Position numbers and translations under genes: made by a program
In this document: in pieces, positions 25,912 through 35,603 of the stretch
Layout: each line of letters begins with the position of its first letter
Position numbering within the stretch: position 1 is the stretch's first letter
The notes under the pieces: generated by a model
Seen by the model: only the letters and a program-made list of their open reading frames with translations
The model's database searches: none
What the model was told of the DNA's origin: nothing
NCBI GenBank assembly: GCA_965218205.1
Contig: OZ244590.1
Coordinates: 1,736,001 to 1,800,000, forward strand
Source of the DNA: CBDDCA01 sp965218205
GTDB lineage: Bacteria > Spirochaetota > Spirochaetia > WTKD01 > G963693115
Reading direction: 5' to 3'
Length of the DNA: 64,000 nucleotides

Positions 25912-27012
25912 ATGAAGAAAATACAATATATATGTATCTTTGTAGTACTACTTTTCCTCTATTCATGTGATAGTGGCAACACACCAGAAGATAATTTTGC
26001 ATTAGATTATTCTGATGTACAGTTATTTTATTCTGCTCTTAGCAAAGCAGAAAATGCACAAAATATAGGAAAGTATATGTACGAAGAATACGTACAAAAA
26101 GCAAGTCCAGGATTAAAAGATGGCTATGCTGTTATCAGAAAAGAAGATATGTTTCCTGTAAAAAATGGAGTCATAGACTATTCTGTATACGGAAAAAAAA
26201 TAAAGACACTCTTGCCTTATTTTAAGAAAAATAAAGATGTTTTTCTCAATGCAAAACCTCTTAGCTGGCTTCAAGTAGACTATTTTAGAAAAAAAATGTG
26301 CGACTTTCTTGAAGCGACTCTCTGTGCACAATTTCTTGGCACACCGAAGGGAGTATATTATACTATCAGTGGGGCAATGAACATGGGAGGAACAGCTTTT
26401 ACTAAAGGAGTGTTTATTGATATATCTATGCAAAAACGAGATACTATTGATTATACTGTTTTACCAAGTACTATACAACAATTTGCTGCTTTCTTTAACG
26501 AATCAAATACAATCACTAACGAACATTTTGTAGTACACGAATTTTTTCATACATTTCAACTGATAGCGAAAGAATCTCCTTCTCATCAACACAGACCATC
26601 CATGCTTGAAACCACAATAAATGAGGGAGGAGCTGAGTTCTTTGCTTATAGAGTGAGCCCCGACTTAACAGCATTACCATCAAGAGTAGCTCAAAAAGCC
26701 TACATGGATAACAATAAGGGTAAGTATACCGAATTTTTAAATGACTTAAACACACTCAAAACTGTTACAAAGGCAGAGGATTATAGAAAAATTACTCTTA
26801 AATGGTTTTTTAATCTTGGATCACCAGCAGTTACTGCAAAACAATATCCTGTTGATTTAGGGTATTACATAGGCTCTCAAGTAGTAGATACATTTTACAA
26901 CGAAGAAATTGCTGCCAGTAAAAAGAAAGAAGCTGTGTTAATGCAAATCATAAAGCAGGAAATACCAGAATCTCGTGTTCAAACTATACTCACTACACTT
27001 GCAGGGAGTTAG
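25912..27012 (+). CDS. Putative zinc metalloprotease lipoprotein
   Basis: 366 aa. Signal peptide ending LFLYSC gives a lipidated Cys19. A zincin HExxH motif HEFFH lies at 209-213 (VVHEFFHTFQL) and a likely third ligand/gluzincin helix at NEGGAEFF (Glu238 or Glu242). The rest is not recognised; spacing resembles small secreted zincins such as the DUF2268-like group. Monocistronic: own promoter, AAGGAG Shine-Dalgarno and a strong hairpin terminator after it. Predicted to sit in the periplasm or on the surface; proteolytic activity is inferred from the motif only. Confidence 0.75.
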   Translation: MKKIQYICIFVVLLFLYSCDSGNTPEDNFALDYSDVQLFYSALSKAENAQNIGKYMYEEYVQKASPGLKDGYAVIRKEDMFPVKNGVIDYSVYGKKIKTLLPYFKKNKDVFLNAKPLSWLQVDYFRKKMCDFLEATLCAQFLGTPKGVYYTISGAMNMGGTAFTKGVFIDISMQKRDTIDYTVLPSTIQQFAAFFNESNTITNEHFVVHEFFHTFQLIAKESPSHQHRPSMLETTINEGGAEFFAYRVSPDLTALPSRVAQKAYMDNNKGKYTEFLNDLNTLKTVTKAEDYRKITLKWFFNLGSPAVTAKQYPVDLGYYIGSQVVDTFYNEEIAASKKKEAVLMQIIKQEIPESRVQTILTTLAGS

Positions 27013-27043
27013 AATTTTTCTAAAGTATACACAACCATATAAC

Positions 27044-27078
27044 AAAAAAAGGCATCATTCTTCATGATGCCTTTTTTT
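27044..27078. terminator. Bidirectional rho-independent terminator
   Basis: A7, GGCATCAT, 5-nt loop, ATGATGCC, T7. It serves the plus-strand lipoprotein and the minus-strand argG, whose stop codons face each other. Confidence 0.93.
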
Positions 27079-27121
27079 ATCTATTGTTTTAATACAGCTT
27101 AATACATGTATGCCTTACCAG

Positions 27122-28387
27122 TTATTTTTCCTTAAAATGAGACATTTCCCTCAGTAATTTCAATTCTTGAGTATCAGATATTTGATTAAAATCTTTTTGA
27201 TGCACTATTGCTTCTACCCCAGTACTTAGCCCAAGCAAATTGATATACCCTGTTGCATGAGAACTATCGTATGTACCAGTATCAAAAGAGGCAATATCCT
27301 GACTATAGAGTGAATAATCTGATCGTCTCCCAATTACCTGCACTCCCCCTTTATATACCACCAGCTTCACCTCTCCACTTGTGTACTTTGTTGCCGCTTG
27401 CATAAACCCATCAATAGATTGTCTAAAATGGTTAAACCAACGACCAGCATATATTTCTTCTGCATAATGCAATGACAATGTATTTTTAAGAAGGAGTGTG
27501 GCTCTATCAAGAGTTATCATTTCTAGCTCCTTGAGAGCATGATATAAAATTGTTCCTCCAGGTGTTTCGTATACACCACGACTTTTCATTCCTACTAAAC
27601 GCGTTTCTACTATATCTGCTCTTCCAATACCATGCCTTGCCCCTATATCATTCAATGCCTCTAAAATCGTATGTAGTGATGCTTCTTTCCCATTCATAGC
27701 TACAGGCTTTGATTGACTAAATCGTAGCTGTAGTATCTCTTCTTCATCAGGAGCCGAAGAGGGAGCAGTAGAACGCATAAACATAGCCTCATTAGGACGA
27801 TTCCATAAATCTTCTAGTTCTGCCCCTTCATGGCTTATATGCCATATATTTTCATCTCTTGAATAAATGTTTTTTTTGCTAATAGTACCAATAGGGATAT
27901 GTTTCTCTTGAGCATAACGGATAGCATCTTCACGTGAACGAATATCCCATACTCTCCATGGAGCTATTACAGGAAGATCGGGGGCAAGTGCTCTATACGC
28001 AAGTTCAAATCGAATTTGATCATTTCCTTTTCCTGTACATCCATGAGCAAGTGCAGTAGCCCCAATGCTTCTAGCATACTCAACTTGACATTTTGCCTGC
28101 AAAGGACGAGCAATGGCAGTACCTAAAAGATACTTTCCTTCATAAATAGCCCCAGCTCGTAGCATAGGAAAGATATACTCCTCAACAAATGCTTCCTTAA
28201 CATCTCTTATAATTACTTCTTTTGCTCCAGAATCAATGCCTCTCTTTACAATAGCATCCCAATCCTCTTTTTGACCAACATTGACACAAATACCATATAT
28301 TTCACTATTTGGGTACTGTTCTTTTATCCATGGAATAATTATTGAAGTATCTAATCCTCCAGAATACGCTAATACTATCTTCTTCAT
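27122..28387 (-). CDS. argG: Argininosuccinate synthase
   Basis: Joins citrulline and aspartate with ATP in arginine synthesis. 421 aa; ATP PP-loop AYSGGLDTS (8-16), HGCTGKGNDQIRFEL (about 115-129), and the C-terminal tail typical of type II-length enzymes. argH is not adjacent. No Shine-Dalgarno; TATAAT lies 8 nt before the ATG. Terminated by the bidirectional hairpin. Confidence 0.97.
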   Translation of the reverse strand: MKKIVLAYSGGLDTSIIIPWIKEQYPNSEIYGICVNVGQKEDWDAIVKRGIDSGAKEVIIRDVKEAFVEEYIFPMLRAGAIYEGKYLLGTAIARPLQAKCQVEYARSIGATALAHGCTGKGNDQIRFELAYRALAPDLPVIAPWRVWDIRSREDAIRYAQEKHIPIGTISKKNIYSRDENIWHISHEGAELEDLWNRPNEAMFMRSTAPSSAPDEEEILQLRFSQSKPVAMNGKEASLHTILEALNDIGARHGIGRADIVETRLVGMKSRGVYETPGGTILYHALKELEMITLDRATLLLKNTLSLHYAEEIYAGRWFNHFRQSIDGFMQAATKYTSGEVKLVVYKGGVQVIGRRSDYSLYSQDIASFDTGTYDSSHATGYINLLGLSTGVEAIVHQKDFNQISDTQELKLLREMSHFKEK

Positions 28388-28395
28388 ATATTCTC

Positions 28396-28401
28396 ATTAT
28401 A
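28396..28401 (-). promoter_or_regulatory. Candidate -10 element of argG
   Basis: TATAAT 8 nt before the argG ATG; predicted leader of 0-2 nt. Confidence 0.4.
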
Positions 28402-28445
28402 AAAAAAATAACAATAATATGATATACCCATAGGTATATTGACAC

Positions 28446-29288
28446 TTAAAATCCTTGTGTCACTCCAGTAGTCCCCGAAGGTTCAAAACGAGTAGCCGTA
28501 GTATACGGAACTAAAAGTTCATTTATATCTCCTTCTATTGCACTTATAAACCAATTACTATTTACAAAATTAAAGTATACGATCAACTCTACACGCGATT
28601 CAAAATCAGGAAACTGAGCTATTACTCGTATGTTTGTATATCGTCTGTCCTGTTGAGCATTGATAAGTTTTCCTACCCGATACCCCGTAATATATTCTCC
28701 ATAGTCTTGTGAAAATGCAACTTGTCGAATAATGACTGGAATTTCTTCAGTCAACACATATTTTCCTATGTTAGTATCTATACTTCCATTACTAATATCA
28801 GTAAAAAACGATTTTATAAGACCTAAAATGTCTTCGGTACTGCCGCCATTTGTTCTTATATCTTCCAATATGCCAGACAGTGTATCGTAAGGAACAAAAA
28901 AAGAGGATGAGTATCCAACAAGAGCATTTTTTTGTAACAAAGAGATATATTCTTCCTCTTGTTGACTTATCTCACGTATATCTACCCCTTTCTGCCCTAC
29001 CCGAATAGTAGACCAATTAAGAATAGTCTCATAATCTTCAGGAAACCCTTGCTCTACAGTGTTAGTGCTATTTTCCCCTTTCTCTCCAGCATCACTATTA
29101 CTCGTATCTGTAGCATCTGCCTCAGTAGTACCGTTTTGTATATCATCCTCAGTAATAACATTCCCTGTGTTCTCTGACTCTTTTTTCTGAGAACATGCTG
29201 AAAACATAAATATGACAATACAAAGCAATACTACTGTAGTGCCAACATTACTTTTTTTCATTGCATTAGAACCCTGTAGCTTTTTCAT
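28446..29288 (-). CDS. Lipoprotein of unknown function, 280 aa
   Basis: Signal peptide with lipobox FMFSAC (Cys32 from the first Met), then an acidic Thr/Asn/Glu-rich linker (about 35-80) and a globular domain (GILEDIRTNGG, ITGYRVGKLINAQQDRRYTNIRV, ELIVYFNFVNSNWFISAIEGD). Not recognised. The ATG at 29288 has TATACT 6 nt upstream; an in-frame ATG at 29261 gives a more usual signal peptide and has a weak AGGG upstream, so the start is uncertain. Divergent from the FecR-like gene. Confidence 0.75.
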   Translation of the reverse strand: MKKLQGSNAMKKSNVGTTVVLLCIVIFMFSACSQKKESENTGNVITEDDIQNGTTEADATDTSNSDAGEKGENSTNTVEQGFPEDYETILNWSTIRVGQKGVDIREISQQEEEYISLLQKNALVGYSSSFFVPYDTLSGILEDIRTNGGSTEDILGLIKSFFTDISNGSIDTNIGKYVLTEEIPVIIRQVAFSQDYGEYITGYRVGKLINAQQDRRYTNIRVIAQFPDFESRVELIVYFNFVNSNWFISAIEGDINELLVPYTTATRFEPSGTTGVTQGF

Positions 29289-29294
29289 TGTTTT

Positions 29295-29300
29295 AGTATA
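29295..29300 (-). promoter_or_regulatory. Candidate -10 element of the 280-aa lipoprotein
   Basis: TATACT exactly 6 nt before the ATG at 29288. Confidence 0.4.
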
Positions 29301-29452
29301 CTCATGATAGATATATAGTGAAATATGTATTTATTCTTTTCTTTTTCTATTGTAGCATATTGTATCAGAAAAGAAGCATATGTTTTACACAATATACCTT
29401 GTTTTTTGTTTTTTTCCTAATAATATTCTATGATATAATTAAAAGGGTATTT

Positions 29453-29458
29453 TATACT
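29453..29458 (+). promoter_or_regulatory. Candidate -10 element of the FecR-like gene
   Basis: TATACT exactly 6 nt before the ATG at 29465; a second TATAAT is at 29434-29439. Confidence 0.4.
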
Positions 29459-29464
29459 TTATAT

Positions 29465-31621
29465 ATGAAAATAGTAACTTCAAGACTATATATCCTATTT
29501 CTCCTGCTCTTTGTTATATTTACTGCTTCACATACATTGTATGCAGAAGTATCTACTGGTACAGTTTTATTTTATTCTGATCACGATAGCGAAACTTCCA
29601 CTATCAAAATTCTCAATAGAGATGAAGAACCGTTGCCACTATTATCTGGATTAGCTATTTTTCCTGGAGACACGCTTGAAAGCTCAGAAGAATCATTGGT
29701 ACTCCTTGTTAAACAAAAAACATTAGTGATTGAAGTAGCCCCCTTTAGTTTACTACGATTTGGCATAAAAAATATCACAAGCAGAGACATAGTCATACAG
29801 ATATTAGTAGAACGAGGATCTATCAACATTACAACACATACCAGTGAGAGTCTTCCACAAATACTCCATGACATACAATTTCCAGTACAGGTACTACGCA
29901 ATGATGATAGAGAAGATACTCTACAAGGATTAGGAAACATATATGTTCATATTATCAGTGATGAATCAGAGGTAATCACAAGAAACATCAGCCCATCACA
30001 AGGTATTTTTATTACAAAATCAGGAGTAGACATAGAAGAAATCATAAACACATTTAATCTTATCGAAAGACGCATTGCTCCCAACAAAGACTTTTTAGTG
30101 CGTCCAAAATATACCTATACAACAAACATACATACAAAGTTACAGTTTATGCTCCTGTTTCCTGAATTAGGAAAGACACAGCATGTAGCAAGCACCATTT
30201 TTATGGATATACAATATAAAAAATTTCATACCACTCTCCGATTGCCTCTCATATTTACAAAAGAAAACAGAATATACTCACCATTTGGAGAAAACGATTA
30301 CTTAAGTACCTTTCAAATAGACCATGAAAAATATAGAGACCAAGTATCCAGCTTTGATAAATTGGGACTGCGTTTTGAACATTTTGTATCAACCGTTTTA
30401 ACTAAAATTACTTCCTTGACATTAGCTACCCCAGAAGATAGCTTCTATTTATACTATGGGGACCAACATAATTGGAAAAATAACTTTAATACACTTACCA
30501 ATGCTCAAAAAACAAACTCCCTCCTTGTTCATCACTACAACCCTGTAAACAGCTTTAAGAATAACTTAAACAAAGAACTCATAGTAGATTTTAATTTCTT
30601 TTATTTCGGAAATTCAACCCGCATACGCCATTTTCAAGCTCCGTCAATATTAGACACATGGCTTACTCGTATGGATCTTTTTTATAATAGAATCTGGGTA
30701 AAACCAGTTCCTACTAACTACCCACTAGAAATTGGATTTACCACTGCTATTGATGGACATACCAATAAATTTAGCAAATATCACATCGCTCTCAACTCTC
30801 TCAGCAAAGAAACCAATACTCAGAGCTATTTCTTCTATGGCTTTGATCTTACTCTCCCTATTGTATTAACAACAGTGTTTGTAGTAAACAGTAGCCTAGA
30901 ATTTGGACAACTCATACCAAGCGTAGCAAATCAATACATATACACTGCAGAAATTACCAATTATGGATCAAAAGCAGGACTCGATATTATCTTCCTTAAT
31001 GGAGAAGATACCTTTACTTTTGGGTTTTCTACCAATGCCTATTATACAAAAGGATTTTTTCAACCACATCTATGGTTTGCAGGATACGAGTACAGTATCC
31101 GTTCCAGAATGAACACTGCTATTGCATATCTAAACGCAGATACAGGAAACCAACGTTTTCTCACTCCTATATTCACTCCCGAAGTAGAAACATTTTTAGA
31201 AATAAATAACTCATATGAGCTAGCAATAGGAATAACATATCCAATATCCATTGATAGAGCATATAAACCTGTAGATATTTTTGTAGCTCCACTTTTATAC
31301 TTAGAAACGAGCTTTACATTAACAAAAATAGCAGGAAATATAGATGTAGGATTTTCTCTTAATTATTACAATACATTTTTAGACTTAGAAAATTTTGGAA
31401 ACAACATAGCAAAAAATGGAATAATAGGAGAGCTATTTGAACAATCTAATCTTGTTTTCAATTCTAAGGCATATGTTACCTTTTTTGATACCTACTTTAT
31501 CAGTGCTGGCATATTCCTTGCTCCAAAATATGATGTATCTGAACTACAATTTATTGATAATGGAAGTCAATACAAAGCAATACTCATCCCTTTTATTGAT
31601 TTTTCTCTCTCATTAAATTAA
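29465..31621 (+). CDS. FecR-like domain protein with predicted outer-membrane barrel C-terminus
   Basis: 718 aa from the ATG at 29465 (the frame is open 49 codons further up, but a clean signal peptide starts here and a -10 box lies 6 nt before it). Signal peptide about 1-26 (ending LYA). Residues about 30-170 read as a FecR-like beta domain (TGTVLFYSDHDSETSTIKIL, FPGDTLESSEESLVLLV). The rest has alternating hydrophobic/aromatic strands and ends in an aromatic-containing strand (FIDFSLSLN), consistent with an outer-membrane beta-barrel. Function unknown. Confidence 0.72.
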   Translation: MKIVTSRLYILFLLLFVIFTASHTLYAEVSTGTVLFYSDHDSETSTIKILNRDEEPLPLLSGLAIFPGDTLESSEESLVLLVKQKTLVIEVAPFSLLRFGIKNITSRDIVIQILVERGSINITTHTSESLPQILHDIQFPVQVLRNDDREDTLQGLGNIYVHIISDESEVITRNISPSQGIFITKSGVDIEEIINTFNLIERRIAPNKDFLVRPKYTYTTNIHTKLQFMLLFPELGKTQHVASTIFMDIQYKKFHTTLRLPLIFTKENRIYSPFGENDYLSTFQIDHEKYRDQVSSFDKLGLRFEHFVSTVLTKITSLTLATPEDSFYLYYGDQHNWKNNFNTLTNAQKTNSLLVHHYNPVNSFKNNLNKELIVDFNFFYFGNSTRIRHFQAPSILDTWLTRMDLFYNRIWVKPVPTNYPLEIGFTTAIDGHTNKFSKYHIALNSLSKETNTQSYFFYGFDLTLPIVLTTVFVVNSSLEFGQLIPSVANQYIYTAEITNYGSKAGLDIIFLNGEDTFTFGFSTNAYYTKGFFQPHLWFAGYEYSIRSRMNTAIAYLNADTGNQRFLTPIFTPEVETFLEINNSYELAIGITYPISIDRAYKPVDIFVAPLLYLETSFTLTKIAGNIDVGFSLNYYNTFLDLENFGNNIAKNGIIGELFEQSNLVFNSKAYVTFFDTYFISAGIFLAPKYDVSELQFIDNGSQYKAILIPFIDFSLSLN

Positions 31622-31653
31622 AAGTAATCATTCTAATAAATTCTTATATCGCC

Positions 31654-31659
31654 TATAAT
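31654..31659 (+). promoter_or_regulatory. Candidate -10 element of mutL
   Basis: TATAAT 7 nt before the mutL ATG; no Shine-Dalgarno. Confidence 0.45.
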
Positions 31660-31666
31660 ATACAGT

Positions 31667-33604
31667 ATGGCATCTATAAAAATACTTGAAGATATTGTTA
31701 TCAGACAAATTGCAGCTGGAGAGGTCATTGAAAGGCCTGCATCAGCATTACGTGAACTTATTGATAATAGTATAGATGCTCATGCAAAAAAAATAAATGT
31801 GTATTGCAAAAACGGAGGGCTTGATTTTCTTAGTATAGAAGATGATGGTGATGGCATTCTAAAAGATGATCTTCCTTTATGTTGTATATCCCATGCAACC
31901 TCAAAAATAACACACAGTAATGACTTATTTGCAATACATAGTATGGGGTTTCGCGGTGAAGCACTTGCAAGTCTCAGCTCAATAGCTCGCGTTACTATTA
32001 CCTCTGCTACAGACAACAATAAAGCCTATACAATTACAGTGAACGAAGAAAAACAATCTGAAGTACACCCTGCTTCTCGTACAAAAGGAACAAGCATTCA
32101 AGTTGAAAATATGTTTTATTCTGTTCCTGCAAGAAAAAAATTTCTCTCTGGAGCACACACCGAAGAACAGTTACTAAAAACTACCTTGCTTAAAAAAGCT
32201 GCGAGCTTTCCTACTATCTCTTTTAGCTTTAATAGTAGCACCAATACCAGCAAAAAGCCTCCTTTATTTCTGCCTGCAGAAGATCCTTTTTCTCGCTGTA
32301 TCCGTATTTGTTCTAAAAGCAGTATAGAACATTTTTTGTGGCAAGATACTGTATACGATGAAGATTTTTCACTCAGCTGTGCTTTAGGCTTACCTGAAAT
32401 AGCACAAAGAACAAGAAAAAATATACATATTTATATCAACAATCGCCCTATAAAAGATTTTGCTATTATGCAAGCAGTAGAGTTCTCATATAGAAATATT
32501 CTGCATGGAGGATTGTTTCCTCAAGCTGTCCTGTTTCTTACTATTCCTCCTCAAAAAATTGATATAAACATACACCCTACAAAGTCAGAAGTAAAATTAT
32601 TGGAAATTGATCGTATAAGAAAACTCATTATTTCTACTCTTGACAAAAAATTACAAGCACTTAACAGTAGCACCCCAGTCTTAGAACAAAAACATTTTAA
32701 TACTCTGTTTGAACCTGAACATCACGCTACTTCACAAGTCAATGAAATGCAAAAAGCTCCTCCACAGACTATACATAATCGCAGTAACAATACAGAGAAA
32801 AACACTGCAAACAAAACTCCTCTTTCTTTTACAAAAGATAATAGTATACAGAAAACACATATAACTGAGACACAAAATATTCCGCAAGATACTCCCCAAG
32901 ATACTTTGAGCAAAAAAACAATACAATACAAATACTCTCCCACACATGAACAAAAACAATCATTTGCATCAAAAACAGAACATTACACCGCAGCACAGAG
33001 TACACTAAAAGAAGCTGAACTTAAATCAATAGAAACAATACGGAGTACCAACAAAATTATTCGAAACAATTTCTCATATACTGGCACTGTATTTGATACC
33101 TACTTAGTATTTGAGAAAGAAGAAACCCTCTTCTTTCTTGATTTTCATGCAGTACATGAACGACTTATATTTGATAATCTCACAAAAGAAAAAAAGAAGA
33201 TGGGGCTGCTTATTCCTATTCCTCTTGAAATACCCAGAAGCAAAGAAAATAATGCACAGCTCATAAAAGAATACAAAGAATACAATATCTTATTAGAAGA
33301 TAACAATGAGACTCTCTCTTTACAAGCTATTCCTGCAAACTGTCCCATTAGTGCTGATAATGTAGCAAAAATTATAGAAGAATCAATACAAGGTACTACA
33401 AAACCACAATCAATGACAGCCAGCATGTTTGCTCGTAAAGCATGTCGTTATGCAGTAAAAGCAGGTGGGATTGTCGACTTTGAGGCAGCATTTGAGCTAC
33501 TGTTTTTTGCATTAAAGCTACAAGAACCACGTTGTCCTCACGGAAGACCATTGTGGATAAACATGAAAAAAAACCAGCTAGATAGTCTTATAGGAAGAAT
33601 ATAG
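31667..33604 (+). CDS. mutL: DNA mismatch repair protein MutL with endonuclease motifs
   Basis: 645 aa. GHKL ATPase: IAAGEVIERPASALREL IDNSIDA region (about 15-42), DDGDGI (about 59-64), MGFRGEALASLSS (about 86-98), GTSIQV. A Gln/Thr/Lys-rich linker spans about 335-475. The C-terminal domain has DFHAVHERLIFD (about 491-502; family DQHAxxExxxxE, last Glu is Asp here), ACRYAVKAG and EPRCPHGRP, the metal-binding set of endonuclease-type MutL. So strand nicking by MutL, rather than a MutH, is expected. mutS is not in the window. Confidence 0.96.
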   Translation: MASIKILEDIVIRQIAAGEVIERPASALRELIDNSIDAHAKKINVYCKNGGLDFLSIEDDGDGILKDDLPLCCISHATSKITHSNDLFAIHSMGFRGEALASLSSIARVTITSATDNNKAYTITVNEEKQSEVHPASRTKGTSIQVENMFYSVPARKKFLSGAHTEEQLLKTTLLKKAASFPTISFSFNSSTNTSKKPPLFLPAEDPFSRCIRICSKSSIEHFLWQDTVYDEDFSLSCALGLPEIAQRTRKNIHIYINNRPIKDFAIMQAVEFSYRNILHGGLFPQAVLFLTIPPQKIDINIHPTKSEVKLLEIDRIRKLIISTLDKKLQALNSSTPVLEQKHFNTLFEPEHHATSQVNEMQKAPPQTIHNRSNNTEKNTANKTPLSFTKDNSIQKTHITETQNIPQDTPQDTLSKKTIQYKYSPTHEQKQSFASKTEHYTAAQSTLKEAELKSIETIRSTNKIIRNNFSYTGTVFDTYLVFEKEETLFFLDFHAVHERLIFDNLTKEKKKMGLLIPIPLEIPRSKENNAQLIKEYKEYNILLEDNNETLSLQAIPANCPISADNVAKIIEESIQGTTKPQSMTASMFARKACRYAVKAGGIVDFEAAFELLFFALKLQEPRCPHGRPLWINMKKNQLDSLIGRI

Positions 33605-33613
33605 ACATAGCTA

Positions 33614-34324
33614 TTATTCTTCAATACCTAAAAAAGAATTTGGTTCACTTATACCTGCATTATTTTCTTTAATAATAGTGAGCTTTTCGTTTAGCTCTTC
33701 TTCTAGTTGCTTTTTCTTGTTAAATTCTTCCTTATCTATTTCTGAGCTTGGAAACACACTGTATGAGTCTAACAGAGCTATCATCTTTGGAACATTTTCA
33801 TCTTGCTGTTCTTTGTCGGTATTATCAAGATATAACTGATAATCCTTTTTTGCACTCTTGTAATTTTGTAATTGTATAGCAGCATTTGCTCTATTAAGAT
33901 ACGCAAGTGCAAAACGTGGAGATCTTTGTACAAGCTCTCCAAAAGCATCATATGCTTTTTTATATTCTTGCTGTTGAATATACGCTACTGCAATATTAAA
34001 TTTTACTTGGAAAATCTCATCACTCGTAATATTTGTTAAGCTTATTGCTAAAAAATATTCATTGATAGCTTGTTCTATATTTCCTGATTTTTGTAAAGCA
34101 TATGCATATTCTGCTCGGAGTAACCCCTCCGCAGGGTACACTGCAACTGCTTGTGCATAAAAAACACTCGCTTTACTGTAGTTCTTTCCTAGCATTTGCT
34201 CTCTTGCAATAGACCACCAATACTCTTGCTGAGAGTATACAGATATAGTGCCTATACATAGTCCCCATATGATACATAATACTCTACAGTATGCTATTAT
34301 TTTCTTTTTTTTATCTATACACAT
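33614..34324 (-). CDS. Periplasmic TPR protein
   Basis: 236 aa with a signal peptide (about 1-31, ending SVYS). Three or four tetratricopeptide units between about 35 and 170 (YSKASVFYAQAVAVYP, IEQAINEYFLAISL, YKKAYDAFGELVQRSP, YKSAKKDYQLYLDN), then a Glu/Lys coiled-coil tail. A protein-protein interaction scaffold; partner unknown. Its start overlaps the preceding lipoprotein gene by 14 nt, so the two are coupled and may work together in the envelope. Confidence 0.8.
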   Translation of the reverse strand: MCIDKKKKIIAYCRVLCIIWGLCIGTISVYSQQEYWWSIAREQMLGKNYSKASVFYAQAVAVYPAEGLLRAEYAYALQKSGNIEQAINEYFLAISLTNITSDEIFQVKFNIAVAYIQQQEYKKAYDAFGELVQRSPRFALAYLNRANAAIQLQNYKSAKKDYQLYLDNTDKEQQDENVPKMIALLDSYSVFPSSEIDKEEFNKKKQLEEELNEKLTIIKENNAGISEPNSFLGIEE

Positions 34325-35228
34325 TTACAACATCCTCTATTGATTCTTCATAAATTAATGTATCTCTACGCATTTCAAGAGGAAATGGCCCTGCACTTAC
34401 TGTTATTGCCCCTTCTAATCGATAATGCAAGTATACTGAAAATTTTGGCTTTATATCCCCTATGATAGTATCAAAATCAGGAATAAAACTTATTCTTTTA
34501 TTTGGCTTTACTGTATATATCGTCCCATTTTCTCCCAACAATGAGATTAATTCTTTATGATCACTTGTCAATACATTTCCTGCAATATCGCTTTCTGGCA
34601 AAGGATATACTAACTGCATAAATAGACTTCTGACAACACCATTTTCACCATTGAGAAACTGTTCTTCAAGAAGAGGAGCATATGTATTATTAGAAAATTG
34701 ACGCCATTCTGGAAATATATTTGATGGAATTGGATCAGTTACAAAAGCATTGTTCTCTTCACTATACAAAGCACCTTCATTATGAGGATATTTATACGTA
34801 ATAAAAAAATTTCTTTCATCACGAAACCCTGAGTAATCAAGTATTAAAATACGATATTCCCCTCGTGGCAACTTTTCATACTGCTCAGACACTATGCTAT
34901 TGATTGCTATCCAATCAAGATTACCTACGGTCAGAATGTCCCATTCATCTTGAGTGATGCGCCAATACCGTTCACTATCATCGTTAATAACATACAGCTC
35001 GTATATCTCATCAAAGCCATCGTCATCATCTGCCAGAATGTGCAGAGTAAGGCGTTCATATACGTCTTGAGACGGATATTCCTTAAAGGACTGCAAATCC
35101 CACTGTAAATCATAGATTACTGGATCAGCTCCACTACAGGATATGGTGAGAAAGCCATATATACAAAAGAAAAGTACTATTACATACTGCAATATGCTTT
35201 GTTTTACTCTATATACTTGTTGTTCCAT
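34311..35228 (-). CDS. Lipoprotein of unknown function, 305 aa
   Basis: Signal peptide with lipobox LTISC (Cys32). Mature part has an acidic DDDDGFDEIYELYVINDD stretch at about 68-85 and a beta-rich region containing PRGEYRILILDYSGF (about 120-134), resembling extracellular beta-sandwich domains, but no family is recognised. GAGGGAG-type Shine-Dalgarno before the ATG at 35228. Upstream of and overlapping the TPR gene. Confidence 0.78.
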   Translation of the reverse strand: MEQQVYRVKQSILQYVIVLFFCIYGFLTISCSGADPVIYDLQWDLQSFKEYPSQDVYERLTLHILADDDDGFDEIYELYVINDDSERYWRITQDEWDILTVGNLDWIAINSIVSEQYEKLPRGEYRILILDYSGFRDERNFFITYKYPHNEGALYSEENNAFVTDPIPSNIFPEWRQFSNNTYAPLLEEQFLNGENGVVRSLFMQLVYPLPESDIAGNVLTSDHKELISLLGENGTIYTVKPNKRISFIPDFDTIIGDIKPKFSVYLHYRLEGAITVSAGPFPLEMRRDTLIYEESIEDVVNVYR

Positions 35229-35352
35229 ACTCCCTCATTAGTATATATTTCTTCTGTACATTGTATCTGTAATAAAGATACAGTACTTTCACCTGCCTTG
35301 TGCCTTACTAGTGCTTTATGTATTGGCGTAGAGTTATATAATTGTAACTGTT

Positions 35353-35565
35353 TTAGTTTGATCTGAAATACGTTTTAGTTCTTCTCAGTCGTTTTTGCAA
35401 TTTACGTTCAAGAGATTTTTTTCTTCTATTACGTATAGTAGAAGGTTTTTCGTAATATTCTCGTTTTTTCCATTCACGTATAATACCTTCTCTATCAACT
35501 AAACGCTTAAAACGCTTAATTGCTTTTTCTATTGGTTCTGTATTACCTACTTCAATATGTGCGAT
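35353..35565 (-). CDS. rpsU: Small ribosomal subunit protein bS21 with apparent AUC start codon
   Basis: 70 codons reading (start)-AHIEVGNTEPIEKAIKR-FKRLVDREGIIRE-WKKREYYEKPS followed by a Arg/Lys-rich tail, an unmistakable bS21. The codon at the conserved Met position is ATC (35565-35563). A perfect AAGGAGG lies 6 nt before it, and no ATG, GTG or TTG is available in frame between that site and the conserved AHIEVG. A non-AUG start is therefore the simplest reading. The gene follows the M23 peptidase gene by 38 nt on the same strand. Confidence 0.93.
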   Translation of the reverse strand: MAHIEVGNTEPIEKAIKRFKRLVDREGIIREWKKREYYEKPSTIRNRRKKSLERKLQKRLRRTKTYFRSN

Positions 35566-35603
35566 TCTATACCTCCTTATAAAAAATTTCTAACATCTAT
35601 GTA

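Noticed and set aside
35280..35310. TGTATCT/AGATACA hairpin as an rpsU terminator
   Set aside because: Only 7 bp, A/T-rich and without a T-run; not convincing.
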